Below, one piece after another: positions 35,640 to 45,870 of a stretch of DNA of 64,000 nucleotides. The position numbers were made by a program, and so were the translations under genes. The stretch is from the NCBI GenBank assembly GCA_905221605.1, contig CAJNDS010002273.1, positions 124,001 to 188,000 of the forward strand. Reading direction: 5' to 3'. The notes beneath the pieces are model-generated. The model was given only the letters and a program-made list of their open reading frames with translations, searched no databases and was not told where the DNA came from. Source of the DNA: Symbiodinium natans (lineage: Eukaryota; Sar; Dinophyceae; Suessiales; Symbiodiniaceae). The first letter of the stretch is position 1. Every line of letters begins with the position of its first letter.

Positions 35640-35769
35640 CATATTTGGGGGGGTTTACGAAAATAAGGGAACCCCCCCCCCCCCCCTAATCGTGTCCCCA
35701 AATAGTAGGATCCTTTTCTAAGAGGAGCCCAATACGGTACCCCCAATATCGTAAACTCCCATATTTGGG
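35640..35769. mobile_element. Fold-back element, GGTACC family
   Basis: Left CATATTTGGGGGGGTTTACG is mirrored at the right (complement CCAAATATGGGAGTTTACGA). The interior has a C14 run, CCCCAAATAGTAGGATCC and CAATACGGTACCCCC. The best-preserved long terminal inverted repeat of this family. Confidence 0.68.
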
Positions 35770-36419
35770 AAGATGCGACCACGTGTTTCAAAATAAAAGA
35801 GCAGGTGGATCAGCAGAATCCAACTCTTTTCCGATGTTTCCATGCACTTGTCTGGGGTGTCATGCCCGGTGAAACTCAGCGCTGTTGGCTTTGCTGCTGC
35901 TGCTGCGCATACTCCTGACAGCCAGAAGCCACACATCCCCTTTCCGATGAACCCTCTCTACACGCCATGCACGCGACAAGTCTTCCCAATACAGTAGTCC
36001 ACAGTACTTGCCGAGACACGGCTTCAGAGCAAATGCACAAAGGCTTGGGGGCCACCTCGCCTGGAACTCCTTTTCCATCTGCTCGATCTGTTCAAGGGTT
36101 GCTGACCTGATGATTGCACGTTTGCTAACTTAGCCTCTGCGGGAACGATGCTGTGCGGCGCCTGAACCAACCATAAAACTTACGAGAAACATCTAGAAAC
36201 CACATGGACACAGCACCACCAGCCATGGAATGAATAGCACATTGCCAGGTGACTTGATCGGCATGATCTTCGGCTTGCAAAGGACTTCTGAGAGGTTGCC
36301 CTTCCTGGTCGGCAATGGTCTCATGGGTTTAGGGAAGCTTATGATCAGGATTTAGGGGAACCTGTTTCTGAGCTCGGCCTATGCAGAGGGCCACGAAACC
36401 GACCTCTACTTCCACGATA

Positions 36420-36489
36420 CCTAAACCCTAAACCCTAAACCCTAAACCCTAAACCCTAAACCCTAAACCCTAAACCCTAAACCCTAAAC
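36420..36489 (-). repeat. CCCTAAA array, about 10 copies
   Basis: Perfect heptamers between unique flanks. Confidence 0.95.
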
Positions 36490-37177
36490 ATTTTGGGTGC
36501 GGCCCAGGGACTCGGAGTACACGAGGCCCGCTTTCGGCCTCGAGTCGAGGTCCGGGTTGGGGGGGGGGGGTTGGGGGTCTAACTGGGGTTCAGGGTCTAT
36601 AGTGCCTGTGTGGAACTCCATGAGGTTCAGGGTCAAGTGCTTCAGGTGTTAGTGTGCTTTTGTGCCTTGCTGACGAACCGAAACCCATCTGTGTGACAGA
36701 ACTCGTGAAACCAACCGACACCACAATCCAACCTAAACTTATCGCACCAGTTGCTTGCCGAACCCTCTCCAAGCGAAGCGGCAGAATCTCAGGGATCACG
36801 GTGTGCTTTGCCGCATCATCCATGCTTCTCTGCGGGCGGTTCCAGCGATCCCCACTTGCAGCTGTCAGCTTGAGCAACAATTCTGCAGTTCTCAGGCGCA
36901 GTAACTCGGGATCCCCTGAGAAGAACCACGGCCACTCTAAACCCGAAACCCTATATAAACCCTAAAAAAAGAAAAACTTATATAGCCTACAAGACCCTAT
37001 ATAAACCTAGAGAAACCCTTTTACACCACAACCCTACAGCAACTCTCCACTCCGAATCCTTGCCTCCCTGGATCTCTCTCTCGAGAGGATGGCTGAGGAC
37101 GTTGCCGCCAGATGGCCGTGCGTTCTCGGCCTTGCAAGTGCATGCGTCAGATTCGGTCTAGGGTTTAGGGGTTTCGG

Positions 37178-37290
37178 GTTTTAGGGTTTTAGGGTTTTAG
37201 GGTTTTAGGGTTTTAGGGTTTTAGGGTTTTAGGGTTTTAGGGTTTTAGGGTTTTAGGGTTTTAGGGTTTTAGGGTTTTAGGGTTTTAGGG
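37178..37290 (+). repeat. TTTTAGGG octamer array, about 14 copies
   Basis: Homogeneous octamers (the Chlamydomonas-type telomere unit) rather than the heptamer used everywhere else in the window, bracketed by single TTTAGGG units. Confidence 0.93.
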
Positions 37291-37789
37291 TGTAGGGTTT
37301 AGGGTTTTGAGCTTTTGGGATTCGGGGCACGACAGCAAGATTCTCAAGCCTGCAGGGCATGAGGTGTGTCGCAAGCACCACATGCCGACATGCGGAACAT
37401 CCATGGCTGAATGGCACTAGATACAGGGGTTGTATACCCCAAAACTACGGGAACCACCGAGAATCCTACTGCCTCAATCGTAGGAAACCCCCTCCCCCTC
37501 TTCAGAAACCTCCCCTGAACCCTAAACCTTAGACCTTAGACCTTAACCCGTAAACCCTAAACCCTAAACCCTCAACCCTGTACCCTTCCTGGGCGGCATT
37601 CCCATGCGCCTCGGTCTGCAAGGCCTGTCGGCGAAAAAGCGCTCCAAATGTGCTCATCCAAAATGCCAGATATGTGAGCGTCAAGCAGCGAAGGTTCATT
37701 GCCCAAGCTTTCACAGAGGTTCCCAATAGGAATACTAATAGCAATAAACAGAATCATTATTTTACTTCGAACATCCCCACCCTCTCTAG
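37291..37789. other. Unique DNA with a weak fold-back remnant
   Basis: GGGGTTGTATACCCC and CCCC/GGAACC-like blocks at about 37428-37515 resemble the GGTACC family but are decayed; a CCTTAGAC/CCCTAAA patch is at 37516-37575. No gene seen. Confidence 0.35.
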
Positions 37790-38170
37790 GGGTTGGGCAC
37801 TCAAGGACAATTTGGGGTTGGGCACTCCAGGGAGACTCTGGGGCTGGGCACTCCAGCAAGACTCTCCTTGGAGACTCTCTGGGCACTCCGGAGACACTCT
37901 TGGGGAGACTGGGGTTAAGTACTGCTTAACCTCCAGGAAGACTCTGGGGCTGGGCACTTCCAGTAAGACTCTGAGGTTGAGCACTCCAGGTGGGACGGTT
38001 GGGCATTTTAGGGAGATGAGGCTGGGCACTCCCGGGACACTCAGGGGTTGGGCACTCCAGGGAGACTCTGGGGTTGGGCAATTCAGGAAGACTCTGGGTT
38101 GGGCACTCCAGGAACACTCTACTCTAGAGTTGGGCACTCCAGGGACACTTTGGGGTTGGGCACTCCAGGG
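37790..38170 (+). repeat. GGGTTGGGCACTCCAGGGA minisatellite
   Basis: About 12 imperfect units of roughly 26-32 bp built around GGTTGGGCACTCCAGG and GAGACTCTGG. Frames reading LGTPGTLWGWALQ (plus) or SAQPQSLPGVPNP (minus) are translations of the repeat. Spacing and copy quality vary, with the right half more regular. Confidence 0.88.
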
Positions 38171-38219
38171 ATGAGCGAGGAGTAGACCGGGCGAGGAGAA
38201 GAGTTGAGTTTAAAATCTA

Positions 38220-38450
38220 ACAACCCCACACCGAGGGTGGGGAACAACAACAAGAAGAAGAACAATAAAAAATGACCATAAGATTAACAACAATAATAAG
38301 AGTAACAGTAATAAAACAACAACTAGTATATAAGTATTATAAATAAGCATATCATTATCATTATTATGATTATGATTATGATTATGACTATTATTATCAT
38401 TATAAATAAGTATATCATTATTATGATTATTATTAATATTATTCCTATTA
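38220..38450. repeat. AAT/ATT- and ATTATG-rich microsatellite
   Basis: AACAATAAT-like units followed by ATTATGATTATGATTATG. The same ATAATC motif, in the opposite orientation, builds the repeat at 44392-44600. Confidence 0.85.
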
Positions 38451-38561
38451 CTGTCGTTTGCTGATTTGGCCACTGGGCTATGCCGCTGCCACGTTCCGGA
38501 CCTCTGCCGCGGCGGCTCCTCCACCAGCAATGGAGCCGACCTGAGCTTGCAAGGCGCTTGA

Positions 38562-38725
38562 GGTTTAGGGTTTAGGGTTTAGGGTTTAGGGTTTAGGGTT
38601 TAGGGTTTAGGGTTTAGGGTTTAGGGTTTAGGGTTTAGGGTTTAGGGTTTAGGGTTAGGGTTTAGGGTTTAGGGTTTAGGGTTTAGGGTTTAGGGTTTAG
38701 GGTTAGGGTTTAGGGTATAGGGTTT
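38562..38725 (+). repeat. TTTAGGG array, about 23 copies, the longest in the window
   Basis: Heptamers with two TTAGGG hexamer variants and a terminal TATAGGG. Flanks are unique on both sides. Confidence 0.95.
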
Positions 38726-39423
38726 CGACTCTTACACCGGCGGCACGCGCTGGCAAGGCTCCGGTAGCATCCAGTCTTGATAAACAAACCACAACCATTG
38801 GAAGCGGCCCTAGGATGTTTGCATAGGTACGTCGCAGGCAGATCTCCAGCAGAAGAATGGTGAACAGTATACACCCAACAGCAGCAGAACTGCCAAACCC
38901 GACATCTTCACGTGCCCTACTACACTTTGGAAGCTTGGCGTACTCCACGGCTATTCGGTGGCCACGGCCCAGCGACTCACAAAGCAGGGTATAGGGTTTA
39001 GGGCTTAGGGCTTAGGGTAAGAACTGCACACTCCATGTGCCAGCTCAGCTCAGCTGCAAAACGTGGACCGATTTAGGGGACTCACGGTGCGGGAACGATG
39101 AAGATGTCTTTTCGGCTTCTCGGACCTCAAGCAGCACCGGAAAGTTAACATACAGAATATATATATATATATGTATTTATAATATGGTGTACATATACAT
39201 AAATATGTATACATATATATGTATATATATATATATATATATTCTCAAGATCACCAGCCCCTCCATCGCACTATTCATCTTGTCCCTGTCTTGCTTATAC
39301 ATCATATCGAAACTGCCTCCTGGTACAATGCTTTGTTTAACATGATTTACACGTGTATGTTATGTGTGGTTTTACATCGACATTTGCTTAAACGGAACCC
39401 TTGTCATGAAAAACACATTATCG

Positions 39424-39888
39424 CTAATGATAATGCGAAACATGGCGCGCGCCAGCGGTCTTTTCATGACTTGAATGTGTTAAAGCCGACATTTGGGTTG
39501 TTTGTGAAGAGGTGTGTGCATGCATGCATGCATGCATGCATACATACATACATAAATACACACATACATACATATACATATATACATATAGATAGACAGA
39601 ACACATTTCGAGAACTCGCTCAAGTACACTGTCTATGCTCTGCACGCATTTTGTTAGTCCACTTGCTGCACGTCCTGTCTGTGCTACAAAACATCTTTTA
39701 AGGTCAGGCGTATCAATTCTATCGGCTTCTCGTCGATCCAGAAGCATTGAGTTTACATTGTCTTGCCCCTTTAATGAATGCGCAGATAGAATTGGGGGCC
39801 AAATATGTGGAAAGGAAACGCATGAAACTATCATGACTTTAAGGGCTAGTTGTTTACAGCATGTAGGGTATAATTCTGCGACTAACAC
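39424..39888 (-). CDS. Unrecognised open segment in the AT-richer island
   Basis: This 154-codon frame on the minus strand has a varied N-terminal 110 residues, then runs through a (CATG)n/(CATA)n microsatellite that translates as MYMYVC/HACMHA repeats, so only 39600-39888 is of interest. A plus-strand frame covering 39635-39901 is equally protein-like, so the coding strand is undecided. No domain can be assigned. Confidence 0.13.
   Translation of the reverse strand: MLVAELYPTCCKQLALKVMIVSCVSFPHIWPPILSAHSLKGQDNVNSMLLDRREADRIDTPDLKRCFVAQTGRAASGLTKCVQSIDSVLERVLEMCSVYLYVYMYMYVCVYLCMYVCMHACMHAHTSSQTTQMSALTHSSHEKTAGARHVSHYH
39520..39590. repeat. (CATG)n then (CATA)n microsatellite
   Basis: Five to six CATG units pass directly into CATA units, then AC/AT-rich sequence. 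Confidence 0.9.
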
Positions 39889-40292
39889 ATGGCCTCTGTG
39901 AATGACAAGTTTCGTCTTTCATGGACTATACTACACCCCGATTTAGTTTCCCCTACCTGAAAACTGTAGGTAGCTTCACATCAGTGGAGGTCAGCTTCGT
40001 AAACGTACAAGTGTAAAGATATGAAGCGAACCCACGAAACTCTAGCTTACTCACAAGGTGATTCAACATGTTATTCAACTTGGCGACTGTGGGCTGCGGG
40101 CTGCGGGCTAGTTATTTTGATGTATTTAGGGGCAATGTGAACGACATTTTCCTTTATTACATAAACAATAGCTACACTCCTACATCAGTTCGGCCAGCTG
40201 CAAACTCAAAAAAAAAGACTTACAAGTGGCGAAAGTGGAGGACAGGCACATCAATATAGTTACTTAAGGTCTTCACCGGCCGGTTGAATTGG

Positions 40293-40364
40293 TAGTCATC
40301 GAGTTTGGGCGACACTTATATAAATTGTTAGTCATAGAGTTTGGGCGACACTTGTAAATAAAGT
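40293..40364 (+). repeat. Two-copy 36-bp tandem repeat
   Basis: TAGTCATCGAGTTTGGGCGA(CACTT) at 40293 recurs with A for C at 40329. The last ten bases of each unit have diverged. Confidence 0.8.
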
Positions 40365-40710
40365 ATCATCCCCACAAGAATTTTTAAGCACGAAATGGAT
40401 TGAATCGGGAACTCAGCCGCTACGTTTTGAGGCGTGTTTGTTGCATTCACGGCCATTTCAGCTTGTATGCTTAGACCGGTCGTCGAATACAACAAACAAA
40501 GCTCGTTATTCATCCCAATTAACAACATAAACGTCGTATGTTTTGTAGTCATTCAGCTATTTCATCATTTTGGCTACATCGACAATGAACGAGATATTCA
40601 GCCGAAACATGCTTGCGTTGTTCTGCACTTCTCGCCGTCTACCCTGTCACTTCTCAAAGGGCTTTCCCCTTATCAGCTTCCAGATTCCCAGAACTCCAGA
40701 TTTCCAACCT

Positions 40711-40787
40711 CTAAGTTTACAGATCCCAGCTGCCCAGATTTCCACCCACTAAGATTCCAGATCGAATCTGGAAATCTGGAAACTTAG
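40711..40787. other. Imperfect 77-bp inverted repeat
   Basis: CTAAGTTT (40711) pairs with AAACTTAG (40780), CCAGATTTCC (40734) with GGAAATCTGG (40770), and GATTCCAGAT with ATCTGGAAATC around 40760. Nested arms could form a cruciform or RNA hairpin. Confidence 0.65.
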
Positions 40788-41689
40788 ACTGCAAAAGACT
40801 TTGGGCGAAAGCGTGGAAGTCTGGAAAGTCGAAGGGTAGAAACTAGGAATGTGGATTCGCAAATGTTCGCGTGGTGGCGCTAGCATATTAATCAAAAAAA
40901 GGAATAGATGCATTTAAAAAACAAATACATACACAGACATATATATATATATTATACATCTTGAATTACATGATCATTGAGCTCGTCACTTTAGCAGTTT
41001 CTCATGTTGAAGTCATCTTCTGGAGGCGCTCTCCACGACATGCCAAGACCCGCATCACTTCGAAGCCGAGATGGGCGTGAGCCGCCCCAGATGCTCGGAG
41101 TCCAGACCCGCCAAGCTCGGCCAGTGAGCCTAGCAAGTCCTGCGCAAAGGGGTGTGGCCAAGAATAAGACAGGAACAAACGCAAAGCGAATATTTGCTGA
41201 TCTTGAGAGAGATGATTCTTGGAAAGCCAAGGCCAAGGAGCAGAACTTCATAGTAACGGATCCCTATTCCTGAATCTCAGCGCTCCTCCGACATACGCTC
41301 ATCTTTGCCGTCTCCGCTGGTTCCTCATTCTGCAAATTGGTTAGCCGGATGTTGCAGCATGCTCTCACCGCTGATGATCTTCCAACATACTTCCTCACAC
41401 ACCACACTTCCAATCCCAATACCAAAACCACACGCAGCCCCGGTCCTTTCCTTTATTCTGCGACGCTCTGGACTTGGCGTGAACTGAGGTAGTGGCTCTT
41501 CTTCTCCCTCTTGTGGATGATCTGCTCCTGAGTGCATGAAGTTGAGCTAAAATTTGTCGCTGGAGATGTGGGAAGCATGCACCACTAAAGCTTTGCATGT
41601 GGCTCAAACCTGCAACCACTGCAACGTCAACTGCGGGGCCCGGCCACGCGGTCGCGAGCCGCCTGGCCCGAAGACAGGTGTGCGACGAT

Positions 41690-41783
41690 AAGGGGCCCCG
41701 AGCATAAACTCTGACATTTTGGGATCCCCTTACAATACGGACCCCAATAAGTTTGAATTACCCCCAAATTTCGTAAACCCCCA
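41690..41783. mobile_element. Fold-back element, GGTACC family (decayed left end)
   Basis: The right end, read on the minus strand, GGGGGTTTACGAAATTTGGG, and internal GGGATCCCCTTACAATACGG, ACCCCAATAAG match other members. The left half (AAGGGGCCCC) is poorly conserved. Confidence 0.45.
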
Positions 41784-43569
41784 CATCCACGGAGCACAGA
41801 AGTTGCTGCACTCTCCAACTTGTCGAAATGGCAACGGCCTGTCTGGCTTGCTCGGACTGCTTCAACTTTTCCTGCAGCTCCTGCTTCTGTTCCACCAGCT
41901 TCCTGGCAAGGCCATTGTAGCGACTGCTTGGATGTCTGTCTTTCGGTCCCAGTGTCAGGGCTGAGGCTGCTAAGCAACGATATATCTCAGCCGAAGTGTC
42001 ACCACCAGTCTTGGGATCTCACGTGCAAGGCCAAATATGATCCAATATCTGTATATATATATTTATATGTACATATTTTATATCTATATATGTTTTTCCT
42101 TGTATGTGTATTTAACTACACACCATAATATTCCTTTGCTGGCAACTCTCAGGGCCGGGCTCGCGCTTGCGGTTGGTGCCTGGGCATTACGGGCCCCTGT
42201 GGCGCAGGGCTCGCCATGTCTCGTGGTGTTGCTCCGATTTGTCTTTAAACTTTAACCTCTCACGCTCGCAACTTTCTCCATACGTTGAGTTGCCACTCTC
42301 ACAATAAGGCAAACAGTCTTCTAATTCCAGACATGCGGGTGATGCACATGGCAACTGACGCAAAAGCAAAATGGCATTGGAGAAGGCATGCTGGGGAGAG
42401 GTCGATCACGCTCTGCCCGAAGCTCGGCGTTCTCTGCCTTCCACGTTGAGGGTGCAGATGGTGAAGCATGAATATACCCGTCTGCTATCACTGTGCGTAG
42501 GCTTGCAGCTTGAAAAGCTGACAGAGCTGGTTTAAACCGGTGTTGGGGCTCGGCCAGGGTTTGCCAGCAGCGCAGGCAAGATGAGCACAAGCCCGTTTGT
42601 AGGCTGCCAGGCCTCCAGCTGCTGCACTTTGGCCGTCAGCTCCTCACACTGCACAAGAGAAGTACAGCACATTATGACTCGGGTCAACGAGCGGGCATGG
42701 TGGCCTAAATATACAAGAGAGTCTCGAGGTCATCTTGAGTTCTCTCTCACCGACATTTTCACGGCAACCATCCTGAAGTTGCTGGGCATAGCCGGCCATC
42801 TCCTTAACCAGTCATGCGGCAGTCAGCAACTGATTCTTAACATGGCAAGTCGTGGCAACACAGCTTCCGCGTGACCTGCGTATGGAGCTACGGTTATCAT
42901 GACAGGCCCCCGGCGCTGCCCAGAAGCTCGGCAGCATCATCCTCATGGGCGCAGCGACACAACAGCAAGAGCCTGCTTCAAAAGGCCACAAAAGCACAAA
43001 AGGTTGCAAACAGATATGTTGCAGAACATGTGGAACAGTTTGCAGAGAGGGAGGGAGAGGGAGAGAGAGAGAGAGAGAGAAAGAGAAAGAGTGAGATGTC
43101 CCGGTACACCGGTACATGAGGATGGAGAAAGAACATCCCTCACAATGTAGTGGCGCGACTCAGTCCTCGAGCTGTCGATCCTGCAAATCAACGTGCAGTC
43201 ATGTAATCTTGTCTTCAGCTGCATATAGTGTAAGTTTGCTTTTTGGTGCCACCCGCCGAGGGGTTTAGGGTTTAGGCGGTTCAGTGTAGTGTACAGTACT
43301 TCCCAAAAAACACCACACATGGGGAAATGGAGGGGCTGGAGGGACCGCTCATATCAGCATGAGCCTTCTCCCCACCCTGCTTTTTGCAATAACTAAGACA
43401 AGCTGGCAAAGGCGCATACTCTGGATCGCAACAGGCCACCCAAAAGCACGCTGCACTTGAGAAAACCCCCAACCCAAGACACGCCTTCATCTGCTCCGCA
43501 AGGTCTGCTAGGGCCGAATGCCTGACAAGCGCTGCAAGAGACTGGGAGCTATCCTTCCCTTCCACCAGG
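41784..43569. other. Non-coding or unrecognised region
   Basis: TA-rich DNA at 42045-42095, (GA)n at 43046-43090, one TTTTTGGTGCCACCCGCC motif at 43240 next to a short TTTAGGG pair at 43260. Overlapping frames on both strands between 42.2 and 43.0 kb have no recognised domain. Confidence 0.4.
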
Positions 43570-43710
43570 CCAGGATGGGCGATTATACCCTATAACCCCT
43601 CAAAGAAGGCCCTTTTATAGGGTTCTCTCTCTCTCTGCCGCGCCATTTCCGAGGGTCTTGCGAAGCCTTTTATAGGGTTGATTCTGGGGATTATAAGCCC
43701 TAAAATGGCG

Positions 43711-43925
43711 ATTCGCCTCGGCTTCCTGCCGAGAAGCGTCTGGAACAAGCAGACCCGGATCGGGCCTCCTTCCCCCTAACCCAACCCTTCCCCCCATACC
43801 AAATTTTCTGACGCCACCCCCCCCCCCCGCCCTGTGGGACCCCCCCCAATCCCTTGGAGGAGCTGCAAACCGATGCCGTGGAGGGTCCCGCTTGTCGGTG
43901 GCTCCTACAGGGGGAGTGCCTCAAA

Positions 43926-44008
<83 letters not shown>

Positions 44009-44129
44009 CCCCCCCCCCCCCACCTGCTCTGCCCTTCCTCCCTTTTTTTGCGAAACCCTCTTTCCTCCTTTTTCCTGTCCTGGGGCCGGCCCGGCTGCCG
44101 AGGCGGCGCGCGCAAGCGTTTACAATTAT
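43711..44129. repeat. Poly-C element, copy 2 (419 bp), nested
   Basis: Near-identical to 28938-29284 outside the homopolymers: same ATTCGCCTCGG start, same TTTACAATTAT end, same unique middle. It differs mainly by a longer C run (80, then G, then 13 C) and an extra CACCTGCTCTGCCCTTCCTC-type stretch after it. Confidence 0.88.
43928..44021 (+). repeat. C80-G-C13 homopolymer tract
   Basis: The longest homopolymer in the window. All poly-Pro/poly-Gly frames here are artefacts of it. Confidence 0.95.
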
Positions 44130-44285
44130 AGCCCATAACCCCCTAAAAAAAAAGGCCCTTTTTCGGGCTGATTCTGGGGATGAGAAAGCCAAATAGCCCG
44201 TCCTGGGAGCAAGCCGAGGCCCCGGACGCATGCAAAAGTTCCTCATCCTTTCCGGAGATGACCTTGCTTGACAATGTCTATAAAG

Positions 44286-44389
44286 TTGGGACGTTTCCCC
44301 CTTATGCTAGCAATAATCCTTATTCGGCATAAGAGTGCCCCCGAGTATGATCCTACTAGGAACTGTTAGCAAAAGGGGGAACATCCCAA
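44286..44389. mobile_element. Fold-back element, TTGGGATGTTCCCCC family, copy A
   Basis: Left TTGGGACGTTTCCCCCTTAT; right end in complement TTGGGATGTTCCCCCTTTTG. The inside GGAACTGTTAGCAAAAGG corresponds to GGACTGTTCGTATAAG in copies C and D. About 104 bp. Confidence 0.75.
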
Positions 44390-44391
44390 TC

Positions 44392-44600
44392 CATAATAAT
44401 AATAATCGAAACAATTGTACTAGTAATCATAATCATAATAATCATAATAATCATAATCATCATAATCATCATAATCATCATGACCATCATAATCATCATA
44501 ATCATCAAAACCATCATAACCATCATAACCATCATAATCATCATAATCATCATAATAATCACAATATAATCATAGTAATCACAATAATCATAATACGGCC
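44392..44600. repeat. ATAATC/ATCATC microsatellite
   Basis: Starts two bases after fold-back copy A; units are CATAATCATAAT and variants with ACCATC. His/Asn or Met/Ile repeat frames here are artefacts. Confidence 0.9.
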
Positions 44601-44732
44601 ACCAGATACGGCGCAGATACTCGGCACACACGCAGGTGCGCAAGCGTTCCCGGCAGGCCCCCAAAGTCCCACGCGTAGAAGAGCTCTTCTTCGTGGGCGC
44701 GAGCCTCAGGCTCAGAGGAGACAAGCTTCAGG

Positions 44733-44824
44733 CCAGGATGGGCAAATAGGCCTTATAATCCCCACAATCAACCCTATAAAGGGCGCTTTTTTGAGGGGAT
44801 ATAGGGTATAGTAGCCCATCCTGG
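44733..44824. mobile_element. CCAGGATGGGC fold-back element, intact copy
   Basis: CCAGGATGGGCAAATAGGCC at the left and the complement of TAGCCCATCCTGG at the right, with CTTATAATCCCCACAATCAA and TATAAAGGGCGC inside. 92 bp; begins about 530 bp from the interrupted relative. Confidence 0.72.
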
Positions 44825-45393
44825 GGTCTCCTGAAGGAAGCCCTGTAAGCTCGCCACAAGGTCTCTCTCCTCGCACACCACAGTGAGCTGCTCTTGCAGG
44901 TCCTGGCCCACATCCGTGAAGTGCACGTTTTTTAAGGCAATGCTGTCAGGAACCTGCCCAATCGGCCGACCCAGTCTGCACAGATTCAACACCCTGCAGA
45001 ATGACATACCCCATCAAAACAGCCCCTTAAGGTTTAGGGTGTATAGGGTTTGTATAGGGTTTATTTAGGGTTTATATAGGGCTTAGGCCCTACCAACATC
45101 AGTCCAGTCAGTATAAGAAGCGGCGCGCGTGGCCTCAGAGGTGGCCTGGAGGCGGCCCAACTCCTCCTGTAGTTTTGGACCTGGGATACAGCGATGCACG
45201 ATGCAGGGCCTACCACCAGAGACGCTTGGCCCACCTTGGCCTATTGGGGTGGCTGCTGAAAACCCTAAACCCTAACCCTAAACCCTAAACCCTAAACCCT
45301 AAACCCTAAACCCTAAACCCTAAACCCTAAACCCTAAACGGCTCTCCTCGGTGCTTTCTCCGCAGGGAGGGGGCGCTCTTCGGATGCAGCTCT
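44825..45393. other. Unique DNA with an 11-copy CCCTAAA array
   Basis: The array occupies 45261-45339; degraded TATAGGG/TTTAGGG units at 45030-45083. No gene seen. Confidence 0.6.
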
Positions 45394-45870
45394 TTGGCTG
45401 CGACACTCTGCGGTGCCCCGAGGCACCGAGCTCAGATTCAAAGCTTGGCAGCAGAGTCCTGCGTCCACCGGGGGGGTGTGCTCATGTGGGACTGCCAACT
45501 GTCAACTTCTAGTGTTACAGAAATACAGCCTTTTCCTGTCTTCGAAGATGCAAAGCCTTCCCAGTCTATTTTTGAGCAAACCTACGCCGTGGTCATTTCT
45601 GGGTGCTGCATGGCCCCGGTATACCCAGGTCCTTGCCCAAGACTAAACAGCCGCGGAGCAGCAAAGAGTTGGATCTCCCAGCTCGTTTATCCGCATCGTC
45701 GCTGGCCTGCAAATCTTATTGCGGAGGAAATTAGAAAGCAGCGGGAACGACACTTTGAATCCCCTGCTCTGAGATGCGCCATTCTCGTACGCAAAGTCTC
45801 CGAAGTTTTCGAGAATCTTGTTAAAAAAGCTGATTTGCTACATGCTCGCATGCGCGATGCTTTTCCTTGA
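45394..45870 (+). CDS. Unrecognised open segment, possible gene fragment
   Basis: About 158 codons open from a TTG; the first ATG is at about residue 31. The C-terminal half is the most protein-like part (ISQLVYPHRRWPANLIAEEI, then charged helical sequence to KKADLLHARMRDAF and a TGA). In a neighbouring frame the sequence continues as HLHFKHKQDG and then CCGRCG, which could be a His/Cys cluster after a frameshift. No TTTAGGG repeats interrupt 45.4-46.7 kb. No family is recognised; decayed gene or unspliced exons are both possible. Confidence 0.27.
   Translation: MAATLCGAPRHRAQIQSLAAESCVHRGGVLMWDCQLSTSSVTEIQPFPVFEDAKPSQSIFEQTYAVVISGCCMAPVYPGPCPRLNSRGAAKSWISQLVYPHRRWPANLIAEEIRKQRERHFESPALRCAILVRKVSEVFENLVKKADLLHARMRDAFP

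Larger units (their letters stand above)
34744..37177. other. Upstream flank of the Patched-like gene and gene-poor DNA
   Basis: A minus-strand frame at 34678-34974 runs through the relict leader and ends at the TAG before the gene; probably incidental. Islands: 34973-35031, 35171-35247, 35366-35392, 36420-36489 (10 CCCTAAA). A C-run at 35519-35539. A 96-codon minus frame near 36.6-36.9 kb is unrecognised. Confidence 0.45.
38726..41689. other. AT-richer island largely free of telomere repeats
   Basis: After a short degraded island at 38990-39020, no TTTAGGG run appears until about 43260. It holds TA tracts at 39160-39243 and 40938-40955, a CATG/CATA microsatellite at 39520-39590, a two-copy tandem repeat at 40293-40364 and a hairpin at 40711-40787. 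Base composition and open frames differ from neighbouring DNA; possibly of different age or origin. Confidence 0.4.
43570..44206. mobile_element. CCAGGATGGGC fold-back element interrupted by the poly-C element
   Basis: The left part (43570-43710: CCAGGATGGGCGATTATACC and TTTTATAGGGTTGATTCTGG) and right part (44130-44206: AGCCCATAACCCCCT, TGATTCTGGGGATGAG and GCCCGTCCTGG) flank the poly-C element. The uninterrupted relative is at 44733-44824. Confidence 0.65.

Noticed and set aside
37650-38174. 174-codon frame with LGTPGTLWGWALQ repeats
   Set aside because: Most of it is translated minisatellite, with unit lengths that are not multiples of three, so the frame is not maintained between units.
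39670-39696. RCFVAQTGR in a minus-strand frame, reminiscent of the YVGQTGR block of GIY-YIG nucleases in retroelements
   Set aside because: The invariant glycine and the surrounding conserved Cys and Arg/Glu positions are absent, and no reverse transcriptase motif was found upstream.
40565-40574. CATTTTGGCT, resembling the middle of the spliced leader
   Set aside because: Only 10 bases match, the 3' TCAAG end is missing, and no gene starts downstream.
43892-44246. Poly-proline / poly-glycine reading frames
   Set aside because: They exist only because of the C80 homopolymer; the same applies at 4004-4057, 29154-29200 and 53875-53985.
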